DNA from: an uncultured Synechococcus sp.
GTDB taxonomy: Bacteria > Cyanobacteriota > Cyanobacteriia > PCC-6307 > Cyanobiaceae
Reading direction: 5' to 3'
Length of the DNA stretch: 64,000 bases
Assembly: GCA_913057985.1 (NCBI GenBank)
Contig: CAJXPL010000004.1
Span: forward strand, 1 to 64,000
This document shows positions 26,960 to 45,430 of the stretch, in pieces. The notes beneath the pieces are model-generated. The model ran no database searches and was not told the origin of the DNA. It saw nothing but the letters and a program-made list of their open reading frames with translations. The position numbers and the translations under genes are program-made. The first letter of the stretch is position 1; the number at the start of each line of letters is the position of its first letter.

Positions 26960-27422
26960 TCAGTGGCAGCCCTGAACGGAAATGCGGTAACTGAATCCAG
27001 TGGCCTGTGGATCCTTGTTGGCGCCGATCCTGAAATTCACCTGGCTGATGCTCTTGCCTGGCACAGCTGGAAGGGGCCGAACATCCGGCCGGTGCCCATG
27101 GGCGGCTGCAGTTGTTCATCGGCCACCTTGCGGTTGCTGCCGTCGCTGAATTTGAGGAAGGCTTGAACGGGATAGCTGCTGGGGTCGCTGGAGTCAGCGG
27201 TGAAAAACAGTTTGAAGCTGCGGTAAGGCTGATCCACCAGGAAATCGGTGTTCCAGTTGGTGCGGCCGATGGCTTTGCCGATCAGACCCTTGGGACGCTC
27301 CACCTTTTTCTCACAATCGGGTCACCGCTCCCCCCACCGGAGGCAGAAAGCTGCAGGCCGCATTGGCTTGTAGCGGCATCAGCGGCAGGCCAAGGAAGGG
27401 GCAGAACAGCGATCGATCGCAT
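26960..27422 (-). pseudogene. Exported protein downstream of grrM, three frameshifts
   Basis: A coding signal runs leftward from the ATG at 27422, which overlaps the grrM stop by one base (TGATG). Three frame changes are needed to follow it. It begins MRSIAVLPLPW; near 27390 it shifts to LPLMPLQANAACSFLPPVGG, completing a signal peptide with an ANA cleavage site. Near 27315 it shifts to CEKKVERPKGLIGKAIGRTN. Near 27066 it shifts from MFGPFQL to VPGKSISQVNFRIGANKDPQ, ending YRISVQGCH at a TGA at 26960-26962. The rebuilt product is about 140 residues, exported, with cysteines near both ends. The longest uninterrupted piece is 27037-27303. I do not recognise the family. Its place suggests a fourth member of the GRRM locus. 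Confidence 0.6.
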
Positions 27423-28621
27423 CAAGCCCCCGATGGATTGGGTGTGAGGGGAGTCAGGGGAGGCCCTTCTTCGAATCGCTCCAGCAACACTTGCGTGGGG
27501 ATCTGGGTGCCGAAGCGGCAGGCGTTGGTTTCGCTGGAGGCGAGGGTGCCGTGTTCCCAGAATTTGTTGCTGCCGTTGCCTCCGCCGCAGAGGCCGAAGT
27601 ATTCGCAGCTCTTTTGGCAGGTGTCCACGCCGCTGCTCATGTCGGCAAGAAGGCGACGGAACTGATCGGTGTGGGTGGACTCCACCAGCGACAGATCTTT
27701 CAGATTGCCGAGGTTGAAGCTGCCGTAGCGGTCGCTGGCCACTGAAAGCAGCTCAGGGTCGAAGGTGGAGAAATTGCCCTCCCAATCAACGCTGAGGATC
27801 GAGAACGGGCGATTCAGCTCGTTCTGGGTCATCCGCGCATTGCCTTGGATCAGGCTGATCACCTGCTCGAATTCGCGCAGCACCACGGGATAGCCGTCCT
27901 GCTCGCTGAGCCGCCAGAAGGCCCGAAGGAAGTCGCGGTACTTCTCCTCCATTGCAGAGCCCTGCATTGAGGAGCTGGTGTTGAGCCCCTCCTGCTCCTC
28001 AACGTTGAAGCCCACGTCGTTGATGCCGTTGTCGCGGAAGAAGCGGTACATCCGCTCCGGTTGCTCCATGGCATCGGCGGTCACCACCGAGATGCAGTGG
28101 AAGGGCACATCGTTGCGATGCAGGGCTTCAATCCCCTTCATCGCCATGGCGTGGGAGCCGCGCCCGTTGCGGAAGCGCCGGTGGGCGTCGTGGATGTCCT
28201 CCGGGCCATCCACACTGATGCCCACCACAATCTTGTTGCGCCGGAAGCAGTCGCACCACGCGTCATTGATCAACGTGGCGTTGGTCTGCACGTGCTGGGT
28301 GAAGTCCAACCCCTGGGCGTTGAACTGCTCCAGGCTGCGGTGAAGAATCACCGTCGCTTCGTCGTACCAACTGGTGGGCAGGGTGAGTGGCTCCCCGGCG
28401 TGCCACACCAAGGCAATTTCCGGCCCGGCATAGGGGCTTTCCAGAATCCGCTGCATCAGCAAGGGCAGCAGATCGAGGTCAAAGACCCGCTTCTTCTGCC
28501 GGTCCGGCAGATAGCAATACGAGCAATCGAGGTTGCACAGCGAGGTGGACTGCACAACCACGAGGCCGATGGGCCCGAACCGGTTGAGGTCGGGCCCGAC
28601 GTTGGGAGAGGAAACGATCAC
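27422..28621 (-). CDS. grrM: Radical SAM/SPASM peptide maturase, GRRM system
   Basis: This 399-residue enzyme modifies the Gly-rich precursor encoded just upstream. The radical SAM cluster is CNLDCSYC (Cys29, Cys33, Cys36). The C-terminal SPASM region (CQKSCEYFGLCGGGNGSNKF and the later ETNACRFG) binds auxiliary iron-sulfur clusters. Family members in cyanobacteria are classed as GrrM. Relatives such as OscB form cyclophane links between an aromatic residue and the residue two positions later. The GTG start at 28621 overlaps the grrA stop (GTGA), so precursor and enzyme are coupled. Confidence 0.9.
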   Translation of the reverse strand: MIVSSPNVGPDLNRFGPIGLVVVQSTSLCNLDCSYCYLPDRQKKRVFDLDLLPLLMQRILESPYAGPEIALVWHAGEPLTLPTSWYDEATVILHRSLEQFNAQGLDFTQHVQTNATLINDAWCDCFRRNKIVVGISVDGPEDIHDAHRRFRNGRGSHAMAMKGIEALHRNDVPFHCISVVTADAMEQPERMYRFFRDNGINDVGFNVEEQEGLNTSSSMQGSAMEEKYRDFLRAFWRLSEQDGYPVVLREFEQVISLIQGNARMTQNELNRPFSILSVDWEGNFSTFDPELLSVASDRYGSFNLGNLKDLSLVESTHTDQFRRLLADMSSGVDTCQKSCEYFGLCGGGNGSNKFWEHGTLASSETNACRFGTQIPTQVLLERFEEGPPLTPLTPNPSGA

Positions 28622-29019
28622 CAGTTGACGAAGCCGCCGCCACCGTTGCCCCAGGCACCGCCACCGTTGCGCCAGCCGCCGTAGTAGCGACCGTTGCCCC
28701 AGGTGTTGCGGCTATTGCTCCACTTGTTGCCGCTCTTGCCGTTGCCCCATTTGCCTTTGCCGTAGCTGTTGCCGAATTTCTTGCCCTTGCCGTTGCCCCA
28801 CTTGCTCTTGGCAACCAGCTCACCTTCGATCTCAGGATCCTGAAGCAGGCTGCCCCAGTCGGTGTTCCGCACCGCTTCAATCCGGGCTTCGATGCTGTTG
28901 GCTTTGGCCGGGCCGGTCAGCTGCTCGGGGGCGGTGTAGGTGGAGCTGGCTTCAGCGGTTTGGCAGAGCACGGCGCTGGAGGCCAGCAGTGCTTGAAAAG
29001 CAATCAGTGAACGCTTCAT
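28618..29019 (-). CDS. grrA: Gly-rich repeat RiPP precursor, GRRM system
   Basis: This is a 133-residue precursor. Residues 1-24 are a signal peptide (AVLCQTAEA end). A leader region to about residue 72 is followed by a Gly/Asn/Lys-rich core. The core holds eight aromatic-x-Asn units: WGN 74-76, FGN 82-84, WGN 91-93, WSN 100-102, WGN 107-109, WRN 116-118, WGN 123-125 and FVN 130-132. There is also one YGK at 86-88. These three-residue units are the substrate pattern of cyclophane-forming maturases. It lies 40 bases after the binding-protein gene and overlaps grrM. Confidence 0.9.
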   Translation of the reverse strand: MKRSLIAFQALLASSAVLCQTAEASSTYTAPEQLTGPAKANSIEARIEAVRNTDWGSLLQDPEIEGELVAKSKWGNGKGKKFGNSYGKGKWGNGKSGNKWSNSRNTWGNGRYYGGWRNGGGAWGNGGGGFVNW

Positions 29020-29059
29020 GACTGTTGGTGGATAGAGAACAAAAGCAATCGAGGAGTCG

Positions 29060-29920
29060 TCAGATTCCTGGTGTGGCTGGAGTGTTGATTTCTGCTGTGA
29101 TGCTGAGGATCAGGCCGTAAAGGGAGCGGATCGATTCCTGGCTCAGACCCACATCGCTGCCGGGGCCGATCCAACGGTTGATCATGCGGCGCGTTCCCGC
29201 ATCACCATCCATGTAGGCCTGCATCATCTGGCCCAACGCGATGTTGGTGGAGGAGAGCAGCTTGCCGTTGTTTTGGTTGACGATGCAGCTGATGCCGGAG
29301 CGGCCGTAGGGACGGAAGGGCAGCAGTGCCGTCTTGTCGATGCGGCTGTTGGCGGCCAGCCAAAGGGTTCCGCCCCCAAGGATCGGCACGTCACCCGCGT
29401 AGAAGGCATCCAACGCTTCCTTCGGGGTGGTGAAACTCTTCAGCGTGGCGCCGGGCACCACGTTCTTCAGCACCTGGGCGGAAGCGGTGTCCTTCACCAC
29501 ACCAATGGTTTGGCCTTCCAGTGAGGCGGGGGTTCCATCGATGGTGGTGTCGCTGGCCATCAGCAGACGGGTGCCACCAACGCCGAAGGGAAGGCTGTAG
29601 GTGACCTGCGTGGAGCGGCCCCAGGTGAAGGCCACGCCGCAGGCGATGTCGGCCTTGCCGGTGATCACGGCGCCGATGCCGTCGTTCACCGATTTGGCCA
29701 CCCGGTAGTCCACCTTGCGGCGCTTGGCCTGGATCCGGATCTGTTCGAGAACATCAACCCCGAGGCCCTCATAGCCGGCATCTGTTTTCTGATACAGCGG
29801 CTTGACCTCCTCAAAGATCACCGCTTTGAGCGTAGTGCTCTCCGCGGAGGCTTGAGGGGTGAGGGCAACCGGGCCAGCCAGGGCAAACAGAGCTGCCGCT
29901 GGAGCCAGAAGTGCACGCAT
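29060..29920 (-). CDS. grrP: Periplasmic orphan substrate-binding protein, GRRM system
   Basis: This 286-residue exported protein has a signal peptide ending TPQASAE, and a family 3 solute-binding fold (LGVDVLEQIRIQAKRRKVDY, GKADIACGVAFTWGRSTQVT, TIGVVKDTASAQVLKN). No ABC permease or ATPase accompanies it. It heads the operon that continues with grrA and grrM, the arrangement of the orphan binding protein of the GRRM family. It may bind or present the modified peptide. The promoter should lie in the 144-base divergent gap to htrA. Confidence 0.87.
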   Translation of the reverse strand: MRALLAPAAALFALAGPVALTPQASAESTTLKAVIFEEVKPLYQKTDAGYEGLGVDVLEQIRIQAKRRKVDYRVAKSVNDGIGAVITGKADIACGVAFTWGRSTQVTYSLPFGVGGTRLLMASDTTIDGTPASLEGQTIGVVKDTASAQVLKNVVPGATLKSFTTPKEALDAFYAGDVPILGGGTLWLAANSRIDKTALLPFRPYGRSGISCIVNQNNGKLLSSTNIALGQMMQAYMDGDAGTRRMINRWIGPGSDVGLSQESIRSLYGLILSITAEINTPATPGI

Positions 29921-29973
29921 GCGAAAACTGCGTTTGCTGATTTGTTAGCTGGAATCTCCAAGCTCGACCGCGC

Positions 29974-31168
<1,195 letters not shown>

Positions 31169-31206
31169 AACCCCTTGCTACCGTCGCGCCCAAAGGACGT
31201 GACCTG

Positions 31207-31926
31207 ATGGCTGATCTTCAGACCCAGATGAAGCAGGCGGTGGCTGATGCCGCCGTGGAACAGATCAAAGACGGCATGGTGCTGGGCCTGGGATCAGGCT
31301 CCACCGCTGCCTTGATGATTCAGGGCCTTGGGGCCAAGCTCGCCAGCGGCGAACTCAAAGACATTGTTGGTGTCACCACCTCCTTCCAGGGAGAGGTGCT
31401 GGCCGCGGAGCTGAACATCCCCCTGCTCAGCCTCAATGCCGTCAGCCGGATTGATTTGGCCATCGATGGTGCCGATGAAGTCGATCCCGGCTTTCAGTTG
31501 ATCAAGGGCGGTGGCGCCTGCCACGTGCAGGAGAAACTCGTGGCAGCACGGGCCGATCGGTTTGTGGTGGTGGTGGATTCCACGAAGCTTGTGGATCGTC
31601 TCAACCTCGGTTTTCTGCTGCCGGTTGAGGTGCTCCCCGGTGCCTGGCGCCAGGTGAAGCAGCAGCTGGAGGCCCTCGGTGGCAGCGCTGAACTGCGCAT
31701 GGCCCAGCGCAAGGCTGGTCCGGTGGTGACCGATCAGGGCAACCTGGTGCTGGACGCCAAGCTCGACGGCGGCATCACCGACCCGGCGGCCCTCGAAAAG
31801 ACCATCAACAACATCCCTGGCGTGCTCGAGAACGGACTGTTCGTCAACATCACCGATGAGGTCTTGGTGGGTGAGATCGCTGATGGCGTGGCGGGTGTCC
31901 GCAGCCTGGAGAAGCGCCTCAGCTGA
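31207..31926 (+). CDS. rpiA: Ribose-5-phosphate isomerase A
   Basis: This 239-residue enzyme interconverts ribose-5-phosphate and ribulose-5-phosphate in the Calvin and pentose phosphate pathways. [15 protein letters not shown] (phosphate site), [20 protein letters not shown] (catalytic region) and [19 protein letters not shown] are diagnostic. The end overlaps the convergent hisD end by eight bases. Confidence 0.96.
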   Translation: MADLQTQMKQAVADAAVEQIKDGMVLGLGSGSTAALMIQGLGAKLASGELKDIVGVTTSFQGEVLAAELNIPLLSLNAVSRIDLAIDGADEVDPGFQLIKGGGACHVQEKLVAARADRFVVVVDSTKLVDRLNLGFLLPVEVLPGAWRQVKQQLEALGGSAELRMAQRKAGPVVTDQGNLVLDAKLDGGITDPAALEKTINNIPGVLENGLFVNITDEVLVGEIADGVAGVRSLEKRLS

Positions 31927-33232
31927 GGCGCCGGCGCACCGATTCAGCGTGGCTGTGCAGGCCTTCACTGGTGGCCAGCTCCTGCACAGCTGAACCCGTT
32001 GCTTCCAGGGCAGCCCGGTTGAAACCGATCAGCGAGGTGTGGCGCATGAAGGTCTCAACACTGAGGGCCCCGCTGAAACGCGCTGCTCCACAGGTGGGCA
32101 GCGTGTGGTTTGGGCCTGCCAGGTAATCCCCCACCGCTTCTGGGGACCAGGGGCCCAGGAAAATGGCTCCGGCGTTCTGAATGCGATCCGCCAGGGGTTC
32201 GGGCCGCTCCACCAGCAGCTCCAGGTGTTCGGGGGCGAAGCTGTCGCTGAGGCGGGCACAGCTCTCGAGGTCGCCGCAGACCACCACCAGCCCCCACTCC
32301 CGCAGAGCGGCTTCGCAGATCCCCTGGCGGGGGTGATCGGCCAGCTGTTCGGCCACTGCGGCGTTGATCCCGTCGGCCAGTGCAGGGTCGGTGGTGATCA
32401 GCACCGCCGCCGCCAGGGGGTCGTGCTCCGCCTGCGCCAACAGATCCGCTGCTACCTGATCGGGCTTGGCGGAGTGGTCTGCGATCACCAGCACTTCGCT
32501 TGGTCCCGCAAGGGAATCGATGGCCACCTGGCCGTACACCGCCTGTTTCGCCAGGGTGACGTAGAGGTTTCCGGGGCCACTGATCACGTCCACCTTGGGC
32601 ACGCTCTCGCTGCCGTAGGCCATGGCGGCAACAGCCTGGGCACCTCCGAGGCGGAACACCGTTTTCACGCCGGCCAGGTGGGCCGCTGCCAGCACCACGG
32701 GGTTCACCGCACCATCACGTCCTGCGGGGGAACAGATCACCACGTCTTTGACGCCGGCGACCCGGGCTGGCACCGCATTCATCAGCACGGTGCTGGGGTA
32801 AGCCGCCCGTCCTCCGGGCACGTAGAGACCCGCCCGCTCCACCGGCCGCCAGCGCCGCCCAAGCTGTTCGCCGTGGGGGCCCGTCACCGCCAGATCGGCG
32901 GGACGTTGGCGTTGGTGGAAGTCGGTGATGCGGCGATGGGCCAGCTCCAGGGCATCCCGCAGGTTGGTCGGTAGCGACGTCCAGGCCTGTTCGAGGGCCT
33001 CGGGGGACACCGCCATCGGTTCGGGCCGGAAGCCATCGAACCGTTCGGTGAAGTCGGCAATGGCGGCATCACCGCGGTCGCGCACCGCTGTGAGAATGGC
33101 TTCAACCCGCTCACCGGCTTCACCTTGCTGGGTTTGTGTGGTGCGGCTCGACAACCGTTTCAGCTCCGTCTGGGCCCGGTCCAGATCCCGCACGATGCGA
33201 AGGGGAGCAACGGCCGGCTGGCTCACAGACAA
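31919..33232 (-). CDS. hisD: Histidinol dehydrogenase
   Basis: This 437-residue zinc enzyme oxidises histidinol to histidine in two steps. [60 protein letters not shown] and the substrate-binding [10 protein letters not shown] and [17 protein letters not shown] blocks are all present. It stands alone, tail-to-tail with rpiA. Confidence 0.96.
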   Translation of the reverse strand: MSVSQPAVAPLRIVRDLDRAQTELKRLSSRTTQTQQGEAGERVEAILTAVRDRGDAAIADFTERFDGFRPEPMAVSPEALEQAWTSLPTNLRDALELAHRRITDFHQRQRPADLAVTGPHGEQLGRRWRPVERAGLYVPGGRAAYPSTVLMNAVPARVAGVKDVVICSPAGRDGAVNPVVLAAAHLAGVKTVFRLGGAQAVAAMAYGSESVPKVDVISGPGNLYVTLAKQAVYGQVAIDSLAGPSEVLVIADHSAKPDQVAADLLAQAEHDPLAAAVLITTDPALADGINAAVAEQLADHPRQGICEAALREWGLVVVCGDLESCARLSDSFAPEHLELLVERPEPLADRIQNAGAIFLGPWSPEAVGDYLAGPNHTLPTCGAARFSGALSVETFMRHTSLIGFNRAALEATGSAVQELATSEGLHSHAESVRRRLS

Positions 33233-33262
33233 AGGAACAGTGGGAGAGTTCAGTCAAGTTAG

Positions 33263-33631
<369 letters not shown>

Positions 33632-33652
33632 TTCGGTTTCAACCGGCAGAAT

Positions 33653-33675
33653 GGGCCGAAAGCGCGTTTCGGCCC
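33653..33675 (+). promoter_or_regulatory. Perfect 9-pair hairpin before tatD
   Basis: GGGCCGAAA (33653-33661), loop GCGCG, and TTTCGGCCC (33667-33675) form a perfect stem. It ends four bases before the GTG of tatD and has no T run, so it is more likely a processing or translation-control element than a simple terminator. Confidence 0.7.
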
Positions 33676-33679
33676 AGCT

Positions 33680-34468
33680 GTGTCCCCCACCCCGACGTTG
33701 ATTGACAGCCACTGTCACATCGTCTTCCGCAACTTTGACGACGACCTCGATGAGGTGGCCTCACGCTGGCGTGAGGCTGGGGTTGGTGCACTGCTGCATG
33801 CTTGCGTCGAACCCTCCGAAATCCCGGCGATCCGCGCCCTGGCGGATCGATTCCCGGAGATGCGTTATTCCGTCGGCGTCCATCCACTGGACACCGAGCA
33901 TTGGCGGGATGACACGGTGGCGGTGCTGCGCCGGGCAGCTCTGGAGGACGATCGGGTCGTCGCCATCGGCGAGCTCGGCCTCGATCTCTTTCGAGACAAG
34001 AATCTCGAGGAGCAGCTTGCTGTGCTGCGCCCTCAATTGGACCTGGCGGTGGAGTTGAACCTTCCGGTGATCATTCACTGCCGGGATGCCGCCGAGCCGA
34101 TGCTGGAGGAACTGCGGGCCCGCAAGGCGCAGGGCCGTTGCCCCGGAGGGGTGATGCATTGCTGGGGCGGTACCCCCGATGAAATGCACCAGTTCCTGGA
34201 GCTCGGCTTTTACATCAGCTTCAGCGGCACCGTCACCTTCCCCAAGGCGGAGCCCACCCACGACTGCGCCCGTCAGGTGCCGGAGGATCGTTTCCTGGTG
34301 GAAACCGATTGCCCCTTCCTGGCCCCTGTGCCCCGCCGCGGCAAGCGCAATGAGCCGGCCTTCGTGGCTTCCGTTGCCACCCGGGTTGCTGAGCTGCGCG
34401 GCGTGGATCTCGAAAGCGTGGCCTGCAGCAGCACCGCCAACGCCCGGCGTTTGTTCGGACTCCCTTAA
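33680..34468 (+). CDS. tatD: TatD-family metal-dependent hydrolase
   Basis: This 262-residue TIM-barrel hydrolase has DNase or exonuclease activity in studied members. Metal ligands are in IDSHCHIVF, AIGELGLDLF, PVIIHCRDA, VMHCWGGTP and LVETDCPFLAP. The GTG at 33680 is used. It lies 48 bases after rpsT and upstream of rpoB, separated from the latter by a 282-base leader. Confidence 0.93.
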   Translation: MSPTPTLIDSHCHIVFRNFDDDLDEVASRWREAGVGALLHACVEPSEIPAIRALADRFPEMRYSVGVHPLDTEHWRDDTVAVLRRAALEDDRVVAIGELGLDLFRDKNLEEQLAVLRPQLDLAVELNLPVIIHCRDAAEPMLEELRARKAQGRCPGGVMHCWGGTPDEMHQFLELGFYISFSGTVTFPKAEPTHDCARQVPEDRFLVETDCPFLAPVPRRGKRNEPAFVASVATRVAELRGVDLESVACSSTANARRLFGLP

Positions 34469-34615
34469 CCGGAGTTCAGAGGGTGTCGAGTCCATATGTA
34501 AGATGTTGTATTGGCCTGGCCATGTGCAGGATTCCATCCTGTGTGTGGTGCCTGAAGCGTCCATTTCCTTCCGGTGCACTTGTCGTCGTCAGCTGATCTG
34601 ACCCGCGATTTCTGA

Positions 34616-34673
34616 ACAGCAGCAGCGGCGCTGTCGGTTCCGTCCTGGAAACCGTCGGTGCCGCTGCTGCTGT
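34616..34673 (+). promoter_or_regulatory. Long stem-loop in the rpoB leader
   Basis: ACAGCAGCAGCGGC (34616-34629) is the exact complement of GCCGCTGCTGCTGT (34660-34673), a 14-pair stem. Inside it CGGTTCC and GGAAACCG form a second helix with one bulge. It lies 77 bases before the rpoB ATG. No T run follows. It may control expression of the polymerase operon. Confidence 0.75.
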
Positions 34674-34750
34674 CGAATCGTCCTGTCAGGTGAGCTTTTG
34701 CCGCCAATCCAGTCCTCCCCAGTCCCTTCGTCCTCTCTGCCGGTCCCCGC

Positions 34751-37700
34751 ATGAGCAGCAGCGCGATTCAGGTCGCCAAGACCGCCACCTACCTCCCTGA
34801 TCTGGTGGAGGTGCAGCGGGCCAGCTTTAAGTGGTTTTTGGATCAAGGTCTGATCGAGGAGCTTGAAAGCTTCTCTCCGATCACGGATTACACCGGCAAG
34901 CTGGAGCTGCACTTCATTGGTAGCGAATACCGCCTGAAGCGCCCCCGCCACGATGTGGAAGAGGCCAAGCGCCGTGATGCGACCTTCGCGTCACAGATGT
35001 ATGTGACCTGCCGCCTGGTCAACAAGGAGACCGGTGAGATCAAGGAGCAAGAGGTCTTCATTGGCGAACTGCCGCTGATGACCGAGCGCGGCACGTTCAT
35101 CATCAACGGCGCTGAGCGCGTGATCGTGAACCAGATCGTGCGCAGCCCCGGTGTCTATTTCAAGGATGAAATGGACAAGAACGGCCGGCGCACCTACAAC
35201 GCCAGCGTCATCCCCAACCGGGGTGCCTGGCTGAAGTTTGAGACGGATAAGAACGACTTGCTCCACGTTCGTGTGGACAAGACCCGCAAGATCAACGCGC
35301 ACGTGCTCATGCGTGCCATGGGTCTGTCTGACAACGACGTGCTCGACAAGCTGCGTCACCCCGAGTTCTACAAGAAGTCGATTGATGCCGCCAACGACGA
35401 AGGCATCAGCTCGGAAGACCAGGCTTTGCTTGAGCTCTACAAGAAGCTGCGTCCGGGTGAACCCCCCTCAGTGAGCGGTGGTCAGCAGCTGCTGCAGACC
35501 CGTTTCTTTGATCCCAAGCGCTACGACCTCGGTCGGGTCGGCCGCTACAAGATCAACAAGAAGCTGCGCCTCACCATCCCCGACACGGTGCGCACCCTCA
35601 CCCATGAGGACGTGCTCTCCACCCTCGATTACCTGATCAACCTGGAACTGGATGTCGGTGGCGCCAGCCTTGACGACATCGACCACCTCGGCAACCGCCG
35701 CGTTCGTTCCGTGGGCGAACTCCTGCAGAACCAGGTTCGTGTGGGTCTGAACCGCCTTGAGCGGATCATCAAGGAACGGATGACCGTCGGCGAAACCGAC
35801 TCGCTGACCCCAGCCCAGCTGGTGAACCCCAAGCCCCTGGTGGCGGCGATCAAGGAGTTCTTCGGCTCCAGCCAGCTGAGCCAGTTCATGGACCAGACCA
35901 ACCCTCTGGCTGAGCTCACCCATAAGCGCCGCATCTCGGCCCTTGGACCCGGCGGTCTCACCCGTGAGCGTGCCGGCTTTGCCGTCCGCGACATTCACCC
36001 CTCGCACTACGGCCGTCTCTGCCCGATTGAGACGCCGGAAGGTCCCAATGCCGGTCTGATCAACTCCCTGGCCACCCACGCCCGGGTCAACGAGTACGGC
36101 TTCATCGAAACGCCGTTCTGGAAGGTGGAGAACGGTGTCGTTCTGAAGGATGGCGATCCGATCTACCTGTCTGCCGACCGGGAAGACGAAGTGCGCGTCG
36201 CCCCTGGTGACGTGGCCACCGAAGACGACGGCCGGATCTCGGCGGATTTGATTCCTGTGCGTTACCGCCAGGACTTCGAGAAGGTCCCCCCTGAGCAGGT
36301 CGACTACGTCGCCCTTTCACCGGTGCAGGTGATCTCCGTGGCAACGTCCCTGATCCCCTTCCTGGAGCACGACGACGCCAACCGTGCCCTGATGGGCTCC
36401 AACATGCAGCGTCAGGCTGTGCCCTTGCTGCGTCCCGAGCGTGCCCTGGTGGGCACCGGTTTGGAAACCCAGGTGGCCCGCGACTCCGGCATGGTGCCGA
36501 TCTCCCGGGTGAATGGCACCGTCACCTATGTGGATGCCAACGCCATCGTTGTTCAGGACGAGGACGGCAACGACCACACCCACTTCCTGCAGAAGTATCA
36601 GCGCTCCAACCAGGACACCTGTCTGAACCAGCGCCCGATCGTCCGCTGTGGCGATCCGGTGATCGTCGGTCAGGTGATGGCTGATGGCTCGGCCTGTGAA
36701 GGCGGTGAGATCGCCCTGGGTCAGAACGTTCTGATCGCTTACATGCCCTGGGAGGGTTACAACTACGAGGACGCACTGCTGGTCAGCGAGCGTCTGGTCA
36801 CCGACGACCTCTACACCTCGGTTCACATCGAGAAGTACGAGATCGAAGCGCGTCAGACCAAGCTCGGACCTGAGGAGATCACCCGTGAGATCCCCAACGT
36901 CGCTGAGGAAAGCCTGGGCAACCTCGACGAGATGGGCATCATCCGCGTGGGAGCTTTCGTTGAAAGCGGCGACATCCTCGTCGGCAAGGTGACGCCCAAG
37001 GGTGAATCCGATCAGCCGCCGGAAGAGAAGCTGCTGCGCGCGATCTTCGGTGAGAAGGCGCGCGATGTGCGCGACAACTCCCTGCGGGTGCCCGGCACCG
37101 AGCGTGGCCGTGTTGTGGATGTGCGCATCTATACCCGTGAACAGGGTGATGAGCTGCCCCCCGGCGCCAACATGGTGGTGCGGGTGTATGTGGCCCAGCG
37201 CCGCAAGATCCAGGTCGGCGACAAGATGGCCGGCCGCCACGGCAACAAGGGCATCATCAGCCGCATCCTTCCCCGGGAGGACATGCCCTATCTGCCCGAC
37301 GGCACTCCGGTCGACATCGTGCTCAACCCCCTGGGTGTGCCGAGCCGGATGAATGTGGGTCAGGTGTTCGAGCTGTTGATGGGTTGGGCAGCGTCCAACC
37401 TGGATTGCCGCGTGCGCATCGTTCCCTTCGATGAGATGCACGGTGCTGAGAAGTCCCAGCAGACCGTCGAGACCTTCCTTAAAGAAGCCGCCAAGCAGCC
37501 CGGCAAGGGTTGGGTGTACGACCCTGAGGATCCCGGCAAGCTGCAGCTGCGGGATGGCCGCACCGGTCTGCCCTTCGACCAGCCCGTGGCCGTGGGGTAC
37601 TCCCACTTCCTCAAGCTGGTTCACCTGGTGGACGACAAGATTCACGCCCGTTCCACCGGCCCCTACTCCCTGGTCACCCAGCAGCCTCTGGGCGGTAAGG

Positions 37701-38044
37701 CACAGCAAGGCGGACAGCGTCTGGGTGAGATGGAGGTGTGGGCCCTCGAGGCCTATGGCGCCGCTTACACCCTGCAGGAACTGCTCACGGTCAAGTCCGA
37801 CGACATGCAAGGCCGCAACGAGGCTCTCAACGCCATCGTCAAGGGCAAGCCGATCCCCCGCCCGGGTACTCCGGAATCCTTCAAGGTGCTGATGCGCGAG
37901 CTTCAGTCTCTGGGTCTGGACATCGCTGTCTATACCGACGAAGGCAAGGAAGTGGATCTGATGCAGGACGTGAACCCTCGTCGCAGCACCCCCAGCAGGC
38001 CCACCTACGAATCCCTCGGCGTCGCGGATTACGACGAGGACTGA
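34751..38044 (+). CDS. rpoB: RNA polymerase beta subunit
   Basis: This 1097-residue core polymerase subunit is a typical cyanobacterial length. [21 protein letters not shown] sequence, the rifampicin region [20 protein letters not shown], the [20 protein letters not shown] stretch, [14 protein letters not shown] and the C-terminal [20 protein letters not shown] are all present. It begins the rpoB-rpoC1-rpoC2 operon. Confidence 0.97.
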   Translation: MSSSAIQVAKTATYLPDLVEVQRASFKWFLDQGLIEELESFSPITDYTGKLELHFIGSEYRLKRPRHDVEEAKRRDATFASQMYVTCRLVNKETGEIKEQEVFIGELPLMTERGTFIINGAERVIVNQIVRSPGVYFKDEMDKNGRRTYNASVIPNRGAWLKFETDKNDLLHVRVDKTRKINAHVLMRAMGLSDNDVLDKLRHPEFYKKSIDAANDEGISSEDQALLELYKKLRPGEPPSVSGGQQLLQTRFFDPKRYDLGRVGRYKINKKLRLTIPDTVRTLTHEDVLSTLDYLINLELDVGGASLDDIDHLGNRRVRSVGELLQNQVRVGLNRLERIIKERMTVGETDSLTPAQLVNPKPLVAAIKEFFGSSQLSQFMDQTNPLAELTHKRRISALGPGGLTRERAGFAVRDIHPSHYGRLCPIETPEGPNAGLINSLATHARVNEYGFIETPFWKVENGVVLKDGDPIYLSADREDEVRVAPGDVATEDDGRISADLIPVRYRQDFEKVPPEQVDYVALSPVQVISVATSLIPFLEHDDANRALMGSNMQRQAVPLLRPERALVGTGLETQVARDSGMVPISRVNGTVTYVDANAIVVQDEDGNDHTHFLQKYQRSNQDTCLNQRPIVRCGDPVIVGQVMADGSACEGGEIALGQNVLIAYMPWEGYNYEDALLVSERLVTDDLYTSVHIEKYEIEARQTKLGPEEITREIPNVAEESLGNLDEMGIIRVGAFVESGDILVGKVTPKGESDQPPEEKLLRAIFGEKARDVRDNSLRVPGTERGRVVDVRIYTREQGDELPPGANMVVRVYVAQRRKIQVGDKMAGRHGNKGIISRILPREDMPYLPDGTPVDIVLNPLGVPSRMNVGQVFELLMGWAASNLDCRVRIVPFDEMHGAEKSQQTVETFLKEAAKQPGKGWVYDPEDPGKLQLRDGRTGLPFDQPVAVGYSHFLKLVHLVDDKIHARSTGPYSLVTQQPLGGKAQQGGQRLGEMEVWALEAYGAAYTLQELLTVKSDDMQGRNEALNAIVKGKPIPRPGTPESFKVLMRELQSLGLDIAVYTDEGKEVDLMQDVNPRRSTPSRPTYESLGVADYDED

Positions 38045-38086
38045 CGGATCAACGAACGAACCGATTCCCCGCTCCTTCTTCCTTAA

Positions 38087-45376
<7,290 letters not shown>

Positions 45377-45392
45377 CGGGTGGGCTGATGCT

Positions 45393-45421
45393 CTGTTCCT
45401 CAGCAGACTGCTGAGGAACAG
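45393..45421 (+). promoter_or_regulatory. Perfect 29-base palindrome before the symporter gene
   Basis: CTGTTCCTCAGCAG (45393-45406) is exactly mirrored by CTGCTGAGGAACAG (45408-45421) around a single A. It ends nine bases before the ATG at 45431 and begins 16 bases after the rlmN stop. As RNA it could fold to a 12-pair stem hiding the ribosome-binding region. As DNA it could bind a dimeric regulator. No T run follows on the plus strand. Confidence 0.8.
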
Positions 45422-45430
45422 GGTCTGCGC

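Noticed and set aside
28630..28820. DNA repeat array
   Set aside because: The short repeats are the WGN/Gly-rich units of the GrrA precursor and are explained by the protein.
36317..37810. 497-codon open frame antisense to rpoB
   Set aside because: The same kind of shadow; rpoB is unmistakable on the plus strand.
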